A DNA stretch of 64,000 nucleotides from Hanleya hanleyi. Its lineage: Eukaryota > Mollusca > Polyplacophora > Lepidopleurida > Hanleyidae. Of this stretch, positions 11,271 through 23,059 are shown piece after piece. The stretch lies in contig JAVTVY010037326.1 of assembly GCA_036873755.1 (NCBI GenBank), forward strand, positions 1 through 64,000, written 5' to 3'. The notes under the pieces are model-generated. The model was not told the DNA's origin, searched no databases, and saw only the letters and a list, made by a program, of their open reading frames with translations. Position numbers and translations under genes: made by a program. How positions within the stretch are numbered: the stretch's first letter is position 1; every line of letters begins with the position of its first letter.

Positions 11271-12016
11271 ATTACAGCAGTTCAATTATGCTGTTGAAAA
11301 TTTCCATTAGGGGTATCAGGAAACGAGGGATCGGCCATCAACCATTAGTACAAACACAATGAATTCGGGTGATCATAAGTTGAAGCAAATTTCAACCCAA
11401 ACATGCATGTTGATAAAAATCATTCTGTTTCTACTTCTGATTCTTGGAGTGGAAGAGTGATTCTAAGTATGTGTTCATGAATTCACTAGTTGAAATGACT
11501 AAGTTATTGATGGCACTCCGGGTTCACTCGGCAATTTGAGAGAAATTAAAAAGAATCACCTTGTATTGTTCAAAGACAATTTCCCGAATTATACCGAAAC
11601 ATCATTATCTGATACACTTACCTACCTGTATAAAGTACCATTGACCGACAATCAATTGCTAGAAGGAAAAACAACTTCATATTATGTTCCCCAAACTGTG
11701 AGTGAAGAGATTTCAAATATCGAGGCTATGGAGTAACTGATAGTTGATGGAATGCATCCATCATTTGCTACTAAAATAATTTCAGGTCCATCTACTCAGC
11801 TAACAGGATAACTAATTCCTTGATTAAATCGAGTCATTTTATTGAGTTTTGAACAGACGGAATAAGGTTTATGTCTCTGGGCATGTAACTTGCCTTGGTG
11901 CACATTATATTTCTGGCCGATCAATTCTTGTAAATGGTGTGAACAAGGATTGTATTCTTCCTTAATTTGGAAAGATGGTCAAGATTTATATTGTTGACAT
12001 GAGGGATATCTATCTT
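11271..12016 (+). pseudogene. transposase-like gene, middle part
   Basis: Beyond the PLE the older frame resumes with LQQFNYAVENFP (11271 onward), directly continuing GNGELQ from the left side. Several stops and shifts follow. Later frames read YVFMNSLVEMTKLLMALRV (about 11468-11525), LREIKKNHLVLFKDNFP (within 11536-11736), and VYVSGHVTCLGAHYISGRSI with ILVNGVNKDCILP (about 11868-11960). The protein ends at DIYLE, where the SINE is inserted. The order of blocks agrees with my memory of this family's C-terminal half. Confidence 0.5.
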
Positions 12017-12172
12017 GAGTGAGTGAATGAGTGAATATGATTTAACGTCGCTTTCAACACTATTTCTGTCATATCACGACATGGTTCCTATTCCTTTTCA
12101 CACCCGGAAACCACACGGGTGGGGTCCTATTCTTTTTCACACCCGGCATCCCCACGGGTGCCTATTATTTTG
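12017..12172 (-). mobile_element. SINE, minus orientation
   Basis: Reverse-complement copy of the 7235 element. It starts on the plus strand with a GAGTGAGTGAATGAGTGAATA tail, then TTTAACGTCGCTTTCAACAC and TCATATCACGACATG, followed by body copies of TATTCCTTTTCACACCCGG. Its insertion splits the transposase-like frame between DIYLE and LQIYVTMYYDE. Confidence 0.75.
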
Positions 12173-12345
12173 AATTACAAATATATGTCACAATGTATTA
12201 TGATGAAACGGTTCTTTCTTACTATGTCAAGGAGCCAGATCTACCAGAAGGTGGAGTGCTGTGTAAAGTCATCTGGCAGGTTATGATATATGTACCTTCA
12301 GAATTTGACTTCACTGACCTCATATCTCGCGAAGTTGCACAATAG
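12173..12345 (+). pseudogene. transposase-like gene, 3' end
   Basis: After the SINE the frame reads LQIYVTMYYDETVLSYYVKE, then PDLPEGGVLCKVIWQ, and ends at a stop near 12343. This appears to be the C-terminal end of the same protein as the two upstream blocks. Confidence 0.45.
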
Positions 12346-13105
12346 GGTTTTAATGAAATCCTCACAATTGTCCCACAACAGTGTAACTTCTTGTGTTCAA
12401 TTTTGCAACTGAGCATATGCCTTATGAGGGGATGTATGTACCTTCAGAAGGTTTACATTTGCTGAATAGTAGTGATTTGTAACAAGAAATATATTTTGGA
12501 GGAAGTTTGTGAAATAAAATATAAAGCAATGATGCATGTGGAATGAAAATATCCATTGCATATATAACATTGTTTCTCATTGTGTATTATTCAGGAAAAT
12601 TATTTCTTAAACAATATTTTACTGAGCAGATTTTCTTGATCTGGTTATATAAGTTGAGAAAATATTGGTTGAAAAAATCTTGCTGAAGAAAAGATTTCTA
12701 AATTTAGACAAATAATTGAAGAAAAGTATTGATGATTAACCCTTACAACGATTATCTCTCCTGGCAAAAGTGACCTGCAGACGATAGATTCCCGGCTATC
12801 TGTCAGTGTTTTATACACCCTGTATTCAAAATGTTATAACAAAGTAAATAATGTAAATAGAAGCCTAATTTTTTGTATTCTAGAGAACTCTCATGTGGCC
12901 ACCTTTTATATAAGAAGTCATCACAAATTTCTCAAATTGAACAGGTAGAACAGGAAATAAATTACAATTAACAGGTAAATTTTCAAGTTTACTTGATTAT
13001 TTCAGCAATTGACCAACTCTGTGATTAATATTTTTGTGAATAATTCTGGTTGTTGTTACAGGGAATAATTATCTATATAATAGTGTACTAATTGGAAATT
13101 GATTT
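12346..13105. other. non-coding stretch, nothing recognised
   Basis: AT-rich and without coding character. 12590-12730 carries TTTCTT/AAGAAA-rich words resembling the 700-1330 stretch, possibly the same old repeat. Confidence 0.4.
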
Positions 13106-14725
13106 TCACCTGTATTCTATCTTTGTCTTTCCAGAGAACAGCGTCAACCCGAAGTCGCCACATGCAATCATATTATCACTGTCATTCATATATTTGTGCA
13201 TTGAACATGCTACAAAGATCAAAATTATTGTTCTCAACAAATTGTTCATGTTTTGTTTTATCAAATTTATACGAACAGAACATGTCGTCTTAGGTAACTG
13301 CAGGTCAGTTCGTCGTGGAAAAAGTCCATAATCCATAAACTTGTCTCTGTTCTGTAGTCCTCCATGTGCGACAGAGTAGATACGGTTCTTCTTTCTGCAA
13401 ACAACACATGTGTGGTCGGGACTGTTATTTTCATCCGAGATGGGGAAATGGACACCAGCATTGAGAAGACGGCCTGAAACTTCTGCAGCACGAGGACCAC
13501 CACGTTCCGCTCGGTGATCACCAATCAAGCCATGAACTAGTTCGTCCAGAAATACCTGGAAATCACGTGTCCATCCCATTTGTACCCCATCAGGCTTTCT
13601 CTTCACATGTTCTATCACGTAACTTCCATGGACGTTTGCTTTATATGCACTCCAAATGATGACTTTGAAAGCAACCCACATGCACCATCAGTATTGTTTG
13701 GCACATTTTGGAATGGCTGCCATCTGGTCAAACCGGTCGAACCCACCCATGTGTTTGTTGTAGTCAACCAGAAGTTGAGGGCAGTCGAGCGGCTGTAAAT
13801 CCTCGTCACTTTTACGCCGATTTACCTTGGCTGCTACAGGCTTGTGGATATGAATTAAATAATCCTCTATCCCTCCACACCACAGCGAGAAGATTGCCAC
13901 TACTTCTCCATTTGAACTGCCAATGCCACAGGTCATTTTTCTTCACCTTTGCCAACACTTCAGGGTACCCCTTATGATCTGTTCGTACAGTTCCTACTAG
14001 GCTGGTGCCCCTTTTCCGCAGGTTATCTGCCAGCATGGGGCTATTGTAATAGTTGTTAACATACACCACGCGATGTACACCATCCATTCTATCAGTGATG
14101 TTGATAGCTGTCGTTAGCCCCACATTCTTCTCTTCAAAATCAGTGTTACGAGCCTTGTAAATGTCGAAACGGAAACAATATGATGTTTCGCAATCGCACA
14201 AAACAAATGCCTTCACTCCCCCCCCCCCCATTTTGTTGGTTTATCTTTGATGTACTGTTTTATCCCTAGCCTTCCTTTGAATGGAATCATGCATTCATCC
14301 TCCGATACATTTTTGTTCGGGTACAACCCTGCTTCAGATTTGACGGAAAGGTAATCAAGATACGGTTTGAGTTTATACAACTGTTCAGTCTTGTCTAATT
14401 CTATTTCCTCTTCATGACAGAAATGTAGGTACCGAGAGATTTGTACATACCTTCTGTACTCGAATAATTTGGGAAAGCCTGGAGTAGCGAAAATCCAAAG
14501 ATCATCATCATCGTCGGTGAAAATCGAGGGAATGTCATCAAGGTCGGTATCACGTCGGAGATAATGATCGGCTCCAGTTCCTTCATCTTCGTCAGAATCC
14601 GACGGAAAGTCGGATAGTTCGTCACTATCGACGCCCGCCAGATGGCCCGTTCTCCCCATTTGCACAGTAATGCAAAAAAAACGTGGAAAACGACCGAAAG
14701 ATTCAAATTTTGGGCATTTCATCAC
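13106..14725 (-). pseudogene. piggyBac-type (DDE_Tnp_1_7) transposase, broken
   Basis: Read on the minus strand. The N-terminus (14725-14500) is acidic (DSDELSDFPSDSDEDEG). It is followed by EQLYKLKPYLDYLSVKS, EDECMIPFKGRLGIKQYIKD and KPTKW, then LRKRGTSLVGTVR, MGGFDRFDQM and a degraded C-terminal Cys cluster (CVVCRKKN). This is the usual order of PGBD transposases. Damage: a 12-C run (14218-14229) causes a frameshift after KPTKW; there is another shift around 13830-13930; a TGA at 13688-13690 interrupts the frame after PKCAKQY; and the second catalytic Asp, expected before NYYNSP, is Asn (codon at 14055-14057). The first and third motif acidic residues are present. No flanking TTAA-bounded terminal repeats were found. 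Confidence 0.85.
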
Positions 14726-14844
14726 AGCTTGCCGCCATTTTATAGCTCAGCTGTCAAGCTAACGTTAAATCTCGTTTTTACGTGACTTCCTGTGAGATCG
14801 TCATAGCTTGACCGCGGTAAATTCAAACAGGTAAGGACGACGAT

Positions 14845-14920
14845 ACAGCTCACCAATCTCCAATGTACGAGTTGTCACAGCGAAACAGCTCACCAATTAC
14901 CAGTATACGAGTTGTCAGAG
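14845..14920. repeat. 40-bp tandem duplication
   Basis: Two adjacent copies share ACAGCTCACCAAT and GTACGAGTTGTCA/GTATACGAGTTGTCA with a period of 40 bases. They lie upstream of the piggyBac coding region, where a 5' terminal region would be expected. Confidence 0.8.
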
Positions 14921-14954
14921 CATTTCCATCATAGCTCTCTAGATTTGTATCTAA

Positions 14955-15172
14955 TACCGCTTATGCCGGTGCTAGGGGCCGTGTGGTCATATCATCCAAG
15001 TTGCCACATGAACAGGTACAATAAAAGCGTACCTGAGATACAACACATATCACGAATCGTTAGATTCTTGGTATGTGCTTTAGAATAGGTTAACCAGAGG
15101 ACTATTCTGTGAAGTCATGTGACGCAGTCAGTATGTCGGCACCTCTTCCCACTTCCCTTATATGTGTTGTAA
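14955..15172 (+). repeat. diverged Naiad-like PLE 3' UTR fragment
   Basis: Contains CCGCTTA, GTGCTAGGGGCCGT and AAGCGTACCTGAGATACA, landmarks that occur in the same order in the PLE 3' UTRs at 10527-11270 and 45200-45330. The part from AAGCGTACCTGAGATACAAC to TTATATGTGTTGTAAT is repeated almost exactly at 30989-31130. A related but distinct PLE subfamily is likely. Confidence 0.6.
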
Positions 15173-16705
15173 TTCATTTATCGTTTTTCCTTCAATCGCG
15201 AATTTTCTTTGGTTTTCTCGGAGAAATCCCGATCCTATCGGGAATCATCGAGAGAATGCCGAGAAACTAAAATGGAAAAACCAAAATCGTTTCCAAAATT
15301 CTCGATTGATTTTCTTGATATCGGTTTTTATTCGTTTTTTTTTACCCATCGAGAATCAATCGTTTTTCTTCGATCAAGTGAATGTCGAGAAATTTTGATC
15401 GAGAAAGCGTAGAGAGAATATCGCGAAACCATCGAGAGATGCATGAATACAATGACGTCATTATCAGGCTCACACCTGTTTACGCCGCTGTGCGTAATTG
15501 CGCAATAAAGTATAGGTCAGAATAAAATTGAACTATTGCCGGCGCCTTAGAATGAAAAACTAAGGTATTTTCTCCGTTATTTTATTTAAGAACTAAGTTG
15601 GAGATGAATATTGTTACTATTAGTTAGTGTTAGTTTGCCAAATTATTCAACGTAAGCAGATCAGTTCGAATTAGCTTGAAGTTGAACATCCGACTTCCCC
15701 GTACGACCCATAGCAGTATTTACGGTAATTTAAACCACATGTTATCGCTGACAGTTTATCTTTTATATTCCGTATGTAAGTTACAACAGTGAGTCATGTA
15801 GGAAGGACAAAGAGAGTTAAGTCTACAGTGGAAGTTCAATTTTGCCGACATTAAACGAATACTATCTGGACTTGTCTGATCTTCAGCGAAAGAATAATGC
15901 GTACTTCATACACATCATGAGGAATAAACACATACCGTTACATGATATTTGACGACGGAATGACTGGTCTATGTTTCAACGAACAACACGGATAAAAGTG
16001 ACCAACTTCAATAGCTTAAATTGTCTTATAATGTCTTATATGTTTGTATTGTATTGCTTTTTAGCACTCGGGCATAAATATGCAAGTAAATTCTATCTAT
16101 TTAAATGAAAAAAATTCTGAGTAAATTGTGTGCTTTCAAAAAAATAATTTTTTCTTGAATGAACATATATGGTATTATATAACAGGAAAACACTTTCGGT
16201 GTTGACATACAAACACAACTTGGCTGTTTGGGATACAATTATTATAAACTGTACTGTAACGTTCTCGTTAAACTGACGACTTGACAAAGATTCCAGGGGC
16301 TGAACGAGGTAGCCTGGTTCCCTAGCTTACTTGTGCAGGTAAGCAATGTGACAGTAAGTTAGGGTACCAGGTCAGGCGAAGTCAATAGCGGCACTACTTC
16401 TATCGTTTTTTGTCCACTGGGAAAATTCTCGAAGGTTTCTCGACTGATTCTCGATATCGTTTTTCATTCGAGAAATTTCTCTCGAATAAAAACCGATTAA
16501 AACAACGAAAGAAAACCGAATTCGCGAATCTTTCGAGTTTTCTGAAAAAAATCTCATTCCCTCTCACCTTTGAGAATCTCGATATCGGGGAAAAAATACA
16601 GATTTCTCGACGAAAAACCTAACGATTTTCACCTCACCTTTGAGAATCTCGATATCGAGAAAAAAATACACATTTCTCGACGAAAAACCGAAGGATTTTT
16701 TGAGA
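15173..16705. repeat. TCTCGA/TCGAGA-rich element with 70-bp tandem unit
   Basis: Both flanks (15180-15440 and 16395-16705) are dense in TCTCGA, ATCGAGA, GATATCGA and AAAACCGA/TCGGTTTT words and are partly inverted relative to each other (for example TCGCGAATTTTCTTTGGTTT against CGAAAGAAAACCGAATTCGCG). The right flank contains a 70-bp tandem pair (16563-16632 and 16633-16702) with CTCACCTTTGAGAATCTCGA in each. The interior, 15450-16390, has no coding sequence that I can support. It could be a non-autonomous element with degenerate arms. Confidence 0.45.
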
Positions 16706-16849
16706 CGGTTCCTAAGATATGCGGTCTACCGGGTTTAATCGTTTGAGTGTCCGTAGTTGGGAACCCGGTTGAGCGGGATCGATGAAAGGGTTAAGATTTA
16801 TTATCTCATTTTGAGAAAAATCAAGCCAAAAAAAGGCAGGTTTTCAGTA

Positions 16850-18364
16850 ATAAAATGCAAGAAAAATCAAGAAATTTTAAGAAAAATTATCTAGAGTGTT
16901 ACTTGTATTTTTTCTCTAGGATATTATTTTTTACTGTGATGGAACGCATGATACATGGAAAGAAACTCACTGACATTCAAGCTGGTTTCTGTACAAATAT
17001 AAGTACCATTGACCAATTACTTAGATTAGATTCGTATATCAAGAACGCTTTCGCAAAAAAATGAACTTGTGGTTTCTATTTTTTTTTTTATTTAGAAAAG
17101 CCTATGATACTACTTGGACATACGGGATTTAAAATATTCATATTATGGGATTAAAAGGCCGTTTACCCGTTTTTACTTCCAACCTTCTGAATGATAAGAC
17201 AAATTCAAATTCGGTTGGGTTCAACCATGTCTGATCAAGGTGTCCCACAAGGTAACGTTTTGTGTACTACTCTTTAGTATTAAGATCAACAGCTTAGCTT
17301 CAGTTTGGAATAAATCAATTGATGGATCACTGTCTGCAGATGATTTCAACATATCGTGTAGTGAAAAAATTATACATAATATTGAGAGAACATTACCGCT
17401 TTGTCTAAATAGAATTCAGAAATGGTTTCTTCAAAGTAAAGACAAATTGTATACACTTAAGTAGAAGGTATTTTGAGCACAAAGATCCAGTAATTACATT
17501 AGATGGAACTGAAATCAAGGTAGCAAAAGAAGTCAAATCCTAGGAATATTGTTTGATCACCGATTAACGTGCTTACCGCATATAAATTGCTTGAAAGCTA
17601 AGTGCACAAAAGCTCCTGATTTGTTGAAGATATTTTCCAGTTATAAGTGATGCTTCTCCATTGATATCGACCACTTATTCGTTCTAATCTTGATTATGGC
17701 TTTATATGACTGTCGATTTGATCAACAGTTTGATATTGTGTTTTGTGGGTTGCCTGGTCACGTTGGCACCAAAGGTAATACTGAAGATGATAAATGGCTA
17801 AGGCAGTCCTAGATAATGAGGCTGATCCTGTTGGGATCCCATATAGCGATTTCAGACCCTCTATCTGTACTTAATCTGTAAAGCTATTTCAATCTTTATG
17901 GGATGCTGTGAATAATACCAAACTTCATGAGTTCAAAAAACTGTGGGCTATACTCATCTGGACAGCCAAAAACGTTTCGATCGACCCATGATCAGGCGAT
18001 GTAGAATCGGCCATACCCGATTAACTCACGAACATTTACTGAAAAAGAAACCAGTCAGAAGGTGTATTTCATGTCACGATGATCTCAAAGTGAAACAGAT
18101 TCTGATCGACCGTATAGATTTCAAGATTATAACAGAATCTTTTTATCAAACATCTACTTTAGGAGGTCTTTTCAGTCGGGTAAAACTAGACTGTATTTTA
18201 GGTTATTTGAAATAAATCGGTTTGTTGCATAAGTTTTGAAGTATGTGCATGTCTTTTGGTGTTGATCACATCTGGATTGCTGAGTTGTTGACTTGAATGC
18301 CTTAAATTTTGTTTGATGGTCGCTATATAGCTGAAATATTGCTAAACGCGACATTAAACCTTAA

Positions 18365-18405
<41 letters not shown>
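16850..18405 (+). pseudogene. non-LTR retrotransposon (I/Nimb-like), decayed and internally deleted
   Basis: Coding blocks occur in order on the plus strand, in shifting frames: DIQAGFCTNISTIDQLLRLD (RT), FRKAYDT, MSDQGVPQGNVLCTTLFSIK (RT block with the VPQG turn), CLNRIQKWFLQSKDK, then LPGHVGTKGNTEDDK and GIPYSDFRPSIC (RNase H end), then DRPMIRRCRIGHTRLTHEHL with its Cys/His cluster (17943-18215). The YADD box is SADD here. The 3' UTR ends in TATATAGCTGAAATATTGCT, CGCGACATTAAACCTTAATT and a (CT)n run (18371-18405). Many stops and frameshifts mean it cannot encode an active protein. Confidence 0.85.
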
Positions 18406-18406
<1 letters not shown>

Positions 18407-18410
18407 AGCA

Positions 18411-18665
18411 GTTACTGATAAGCGTACCAAATAACTCAAATTGATTACTGTTATCTATATTGTCGGCTTTGGAAGGTATTGGGTCCACTAAAAGGAAAAA
18501 AATGTCATATTCTCAGATTCACTCTCATGCCTCCAAGCGATTAAAAGTGGAAGTGTAGATTTGATTGATATTGTGTTTTGTTGGTTGCCTAGTCACGTGG
18601 GCCTGAATGGAGGCTGATAGAATGGCTAAGGCCGTCCGAGATAATGAGGTTGATCCTGTTAAGCG
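18411..18665 (+). pseudogene. second LINE fragment, RNase H end
   Basis: Directly after the (CT)n tail, a piece of the same LINE family reads SGSVDLIDIVFCWLPSHVG, then MAKAVRDNEVDPV, corresponding to the RNase H C-terminal part. It ends near 18660, where the homology stops at AAGCGGAGG. Confidence 0.65.
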
Positions 18666-19055
18666 GAGGTCTGTTTCCTCTATCGTGACGTCCAATTGTC
18701 CCCGTCGTACAAACTAAGTTCATTGTGTTATTTTGTTTTTTAGTATTTCAGGGAACAATAATCTGCTGGTGTGCCCTTTCATTTCACTTCGGTGGCTCTG
18801 AAATCCAAGATGGCGGCCAATATGGCCGCCAAATTCAAAAATCTAATGAAATCGTTCATTTTTCAGTGGGTTTTCCAGATTTCTTTGCACTGCTTTTCGA
18901 TTCCTAGGTCCCAGACAAATGTACAGACGCCTACTGAGCTTCAAAGAGTAATGGATATCTATTTTGGGATACATAATTGTCAATACGATTGATAGATTAT
19001 TAAAATTAACCAATCATTACTATTTCCAGACCAGTGACTCCACAGTGAATGTGTA
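18666..19055. other. non-coding, 5' flank of the next gene
   Basis: Includes an AAGATGGCGGCCAATATGGCCGCC palindrome-like stretch (18807-18831). A good acceptor, TTACTATTTCCAG, ends at 19030, 25 bases before the next gene's ATG, suggesting an upstream untranslated exon that I could not locate. Confidence 0.4.
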
Positions 19056-21862
19056 ATGGATCAACCTCACGATATGGAAGCCGAAGAGATGTCAGACGTG
19101 TCCTCAGACGATGAGAGTGAAATCGAGCATGTTGAAAACATTGAGGAAGATGCTGAATGTCACCTTATACCTTCGTTGACATCATTTGTGTCACCCACAA
19201 AGAAGACTAAGAAGCAGGATTTCAACTATTGTCTTATCTGCAATAGCCCAACGGCAGCGAAGGGTACGGCCCACAGATGGACAGATGCATAGTGGAAAAC
19301 GTTTTGTTCAGTAGCAAGTCGTGTTCAGGATGAAACGTTTAGCAGACTGAAAAGCTACATTACTGGTGATGAACTGCTTCCGTTGGACATTACTCAGCTC
19401 AGAAAACACCCGTCTTGCTACAGTCGATATAAAAACCCTAAAACTGTTCAGCGCCAAGAGAAAAAACGGCAATTTGAGCAAGGCACCGTGTCGGAGGGAG
19501 CACACAGCGTGTCTCCTAATCAAGATGTGCGCCCCAAAACAAGATCGTCAACGATTTCGACAACAGTTGGTTTAGGACGTTCCTGCCTAATATGTATGAA
19601 GGAAAGCAAATGGCTCTCTCGTCAAAAAAAGATGGAAAAGACTATGAAGATAACCCTTTCATCTGCTGGAGATTCTCTGATTATGAGTGCACGCGAGAGG
19701 AATGATGAAAGAATCCTACGACAGATTGGATGCCTGGCTGAAGGTGGTGATATCATTGCGCATGACGTAATGGTACACAACTCGTGTCGTGCTGTGTTCA
19801 CGAGCAAACGAAATATACGATCTTCCAAATCCCATACATCAGATTCCACAGTTTATGACCAGGCATTTACTGAGGTAGCAAAACAGATCCAGCAACGGGT
19901 TATCGATGGCTCTGAAGTACTCTTATTGAAAGACATCACCAACTTTATGAATTCAACTCTAGCCTCACTAAATACTGAATCTGTCTACCATTCATCAAAG
20001 TTAAAATCACGCCTGGTCAACGAGTTTGGAACGAAACTTATGTTTTGGCACCCTAAATGGCGAGGAGAATCGGAGCTGGTGTATTCAAACGAGATACCAA
20101 GCGGTAAACTCTTGAACAGATCCATTGTGGCAGAACAGCAGTCAGAGAAACTGCAGGATGAGATTGAACTGCTGGGAGGTGGAGATGGTGAAATCCATGA
20201 CAGTGTGAATGAGTTGGAATATGCCTACAATACAAGTATTCAGATACACAATGATATCCAATCTGTACCTCAACTTCCGTGGCCCCCACGCCCAGAAGAT
20301 ATGACAGAAGATAACATGAAGTTGCCAAACACTTTGTATAATTCACTTGCATGGATAATTGGAGGTGACCAGGAAACGGTAATCGAAACAGACGACATTC
20401 TTCCATCCAGTCAACGAGCCACAAGGTCGCAAGTTCCCCCTGACCTTGTCGGTCAGAAAAGCAAACTTCATTGGCGAGATGAACGCATACATGTACGATC
20501 AGGTGTTCACAAGAAGATACTCTCGATTGGTCAAGACATCATTCATGCTGCAACGAAGAGTCGCACAGTCACTGTTAAACATGTCTTGCTAGCCAAGTCC
20601 ATTCAACAGAAGACCGGAAGCCTGTCGTTGGTGACGCTCATGAACAAACACCAACACTGCATCAATAAATCTCTCCTGAGGATATGGACACTGCAAACGC
20701 AGAAATCATTATATCTCAAAATGAACTTGGATATCATACTCCCGAGGATATGGTTCCTAACGTACCCGCTGTGTTTGGCTGGGACAACAATGACTATAAA
20801 AATCGTGATCATTTTTCAGGATCACTTCAGGTCCATGACACCACGGGGTATATGGCTCAAGCTGGGATGCCGAACATTCACAGTGACGTAGAGCCTATGG
20901 AAACAGGACAGTCTGCTAATGTACGGAGAACTGGACGAAAGTCAATCTCTTTGAGTGATGACAAACTTCAGACATGTACAATCAGCAAGAGAGTAGATCC
21001 ACCACGGTTTAACGATGCAGTCAAACTCCTGACCACACTGAATCCGGAGATTACAGAAAAGTCGCGAAAAACAGACTTTTCCTGGCAGCTTGCACGAATG
21101 GATTTTGATATAAACCAAAGTGTACGGCCTGAAGAACAGAGCGTATCTGGGTGGAAGGGATTCAACTGCAGAATACAGAAGTCCGAAATATTTTCCAACG
21201 GCAAGAAGTCGGACATAATGCCACACAGAATTGGATACTGCCAAACCATCCACAAACCACCTGACTACGATGTCATTTACACATTTCTGTGTAGATCAGT
21301 TGAGATGACTGACAAAATAATGGATAGCGACCATGGAAAAGGCGCATGTTCCGTTCCTGTTGTGGTTGATATGGGAATCTGGGTCAAAGCTATAGAGGTT
21401 GTCCTGAGCAAACGTACACCCGACCCACGAATGAACCGTATTGTCTTACACCAAGGGCCATTCCATACAGCAATGCGGTTCTTGGCATGTCCTGGTTTCT
21501 TGTTTGGAAGTGCTGGACTACATGATATATTCATTGAAGCGGAAATTCTAGCAGAAGGATCAGTGGACAAGGTCCTTAAAGGTGAGCACTGGGAGCGAGG
21601 TTTCTATGACCATTCACTTGTCGCAGAAGCGATTGGCCGGCTACGGTTCACAGCCTTCGTTCAACAGTTGGAAGACACAATGCTTATCGATATGGTAAAG
21701 GCTGATGTTGAGAAGCTGCGACGTAACGTTGGTTCTGAAACACTTGGCGGCCTAACAAGTTCTGAAAGCTTTCAGGAGATATTCTCACTCTATGACGAAT
21801 ACATCAATTTCTGTCTTCATTTATCCATTGTGCTGGGTACGAACAGAGAACTTTGTGGATGA
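19056..21862 (+). pseudogene. large transposon-like or uncharacterised repeat protein, near-intact
   Basis: The ATG at 19056 opens an acidic N-terminus (MDQPHDMEAEEMSDVSSDD), then a Cys pair (FNYCLICNSP). An in-frame TAG at 19290-19292 interrupts it. The same frame continues as HPSCYSRYKN, CLICMKES, RERNDERILRQIGCLAEGGD and HDVMVHNSCRAVF, a zinc-binding pattern recalled from a large family repeated in invertebrate and fish genomes. A frameshift near 20675 moves to the frame containing PEDMDTANAE, VFGWDNNDYKNRDHFSG (the family's WDN-D block), HQGPFHTAMRFLACPGFLFG and HWERGFYDHSLVAEAIGRL. The frame ends at 21862 after YDEYINFCLHL, probably short of the family's usual C-terminus. The conserved acidic blocks suggest a DDE-type enzyme, but this is not proved. 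Only one stop and one shift in about 2.8 kb suggest recent decay. Confidence 0.6.
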
Positions 21863-23055
21863 CGATAGTAATTGGACATTCAAATTTTTACATCAATCCG
21901 ACCGCAACTGGGATAGTGACGATAAAATGTCATGAACGTCATTGTCAGTTTATTAATACATTCAAATTCCTAAATCTAAATTGTCGAATGATTTATACCT
22001 TCTAAATTGGGACTATACCAACAATGCAGTGATATTCCGTGATTGTCAATTCCTCATCGTCGATTTCGGCCCTGTTACCTAATCAAATGACAATTATACG
22101 TGTGGTTTATGTTCTCCTATTGTGCAAGCCTCCCATTTAAATGCCATGCCATTTCTGTAGCGTACATTAAAAGAAGTACGGTAGTTTTAACCTTGGAAAT
22201 GAGGCATTGTCTATGTCAGATCATCACATAACCACCTTGTGCCGCTGCATACAACTGCGATTAATACAGAGAATATTTCAGTAAATCAGATTTGAAACCA
22301 GGAAAATACTTGTCTATAGCATATTGGCGCATAAATTCAAAAATAGCATTTCCATTAATGAAGTTTTAAATTTCAGTTATATTTGTTCTTCATTAGCTTT
22401 ACTTTCCTTCTTCTTTACTTTCCTTCCTTCTTCCATATAATTAACATGGTCGAATCTCGGAATGTATGTCGCCAGTACAACACCAAAATTATGGATAATC
22501 TCCAATTTGTGGTTGCATAGACTTCCAAAGCCTCGCATTTGATTGTGTTCATTCACTCGCACAATAATACATCAGATATCAAGAAGGGCGTTTATACGAC
22601 ATGATGAACTAGTATAAGTTGATGATGTTGAAGTCTTTAAAACTGCAGGATAAAAGGATGAATATCTTGACCGTAATGAGGTTAAAATTGCGCGATGGGG
22701 GACAATGGCGATGAAATTGTAAAACTATAGCAAGTGTTCCAAGAAAAGTGCGATGGAATACTTGACATGTAGATGACAGTACCGGTTCTCCAGCCTGTTT
22801 ACACAGCCTATGAAGACGGATGATGGTGTTCAAGGAGAAGAAGTTTTACCATCAAATATGGACGATAATATAGTGGTCATATATGTTGAAGATAATGTAC
22901 CGTAGTCCATGTACTTCAAACCTGAGAAGAGAATACAGAACATTTAATCTAAAAGATGGAGGGTAATATTGCCATTGTACCAATACAGAAATAGATATAA
23001 CATTACAAATATTGTACAGCTATATAATACCATAAAGTCCGGTTGGGATGACCAA
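21863..23055. other. non-coding stretch, nothing recognised
   Basis: No coding frame with protein character and no repeat boundary that I can define. Confidence 0.45.
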
Positions 23056-23059
23056 ATTA

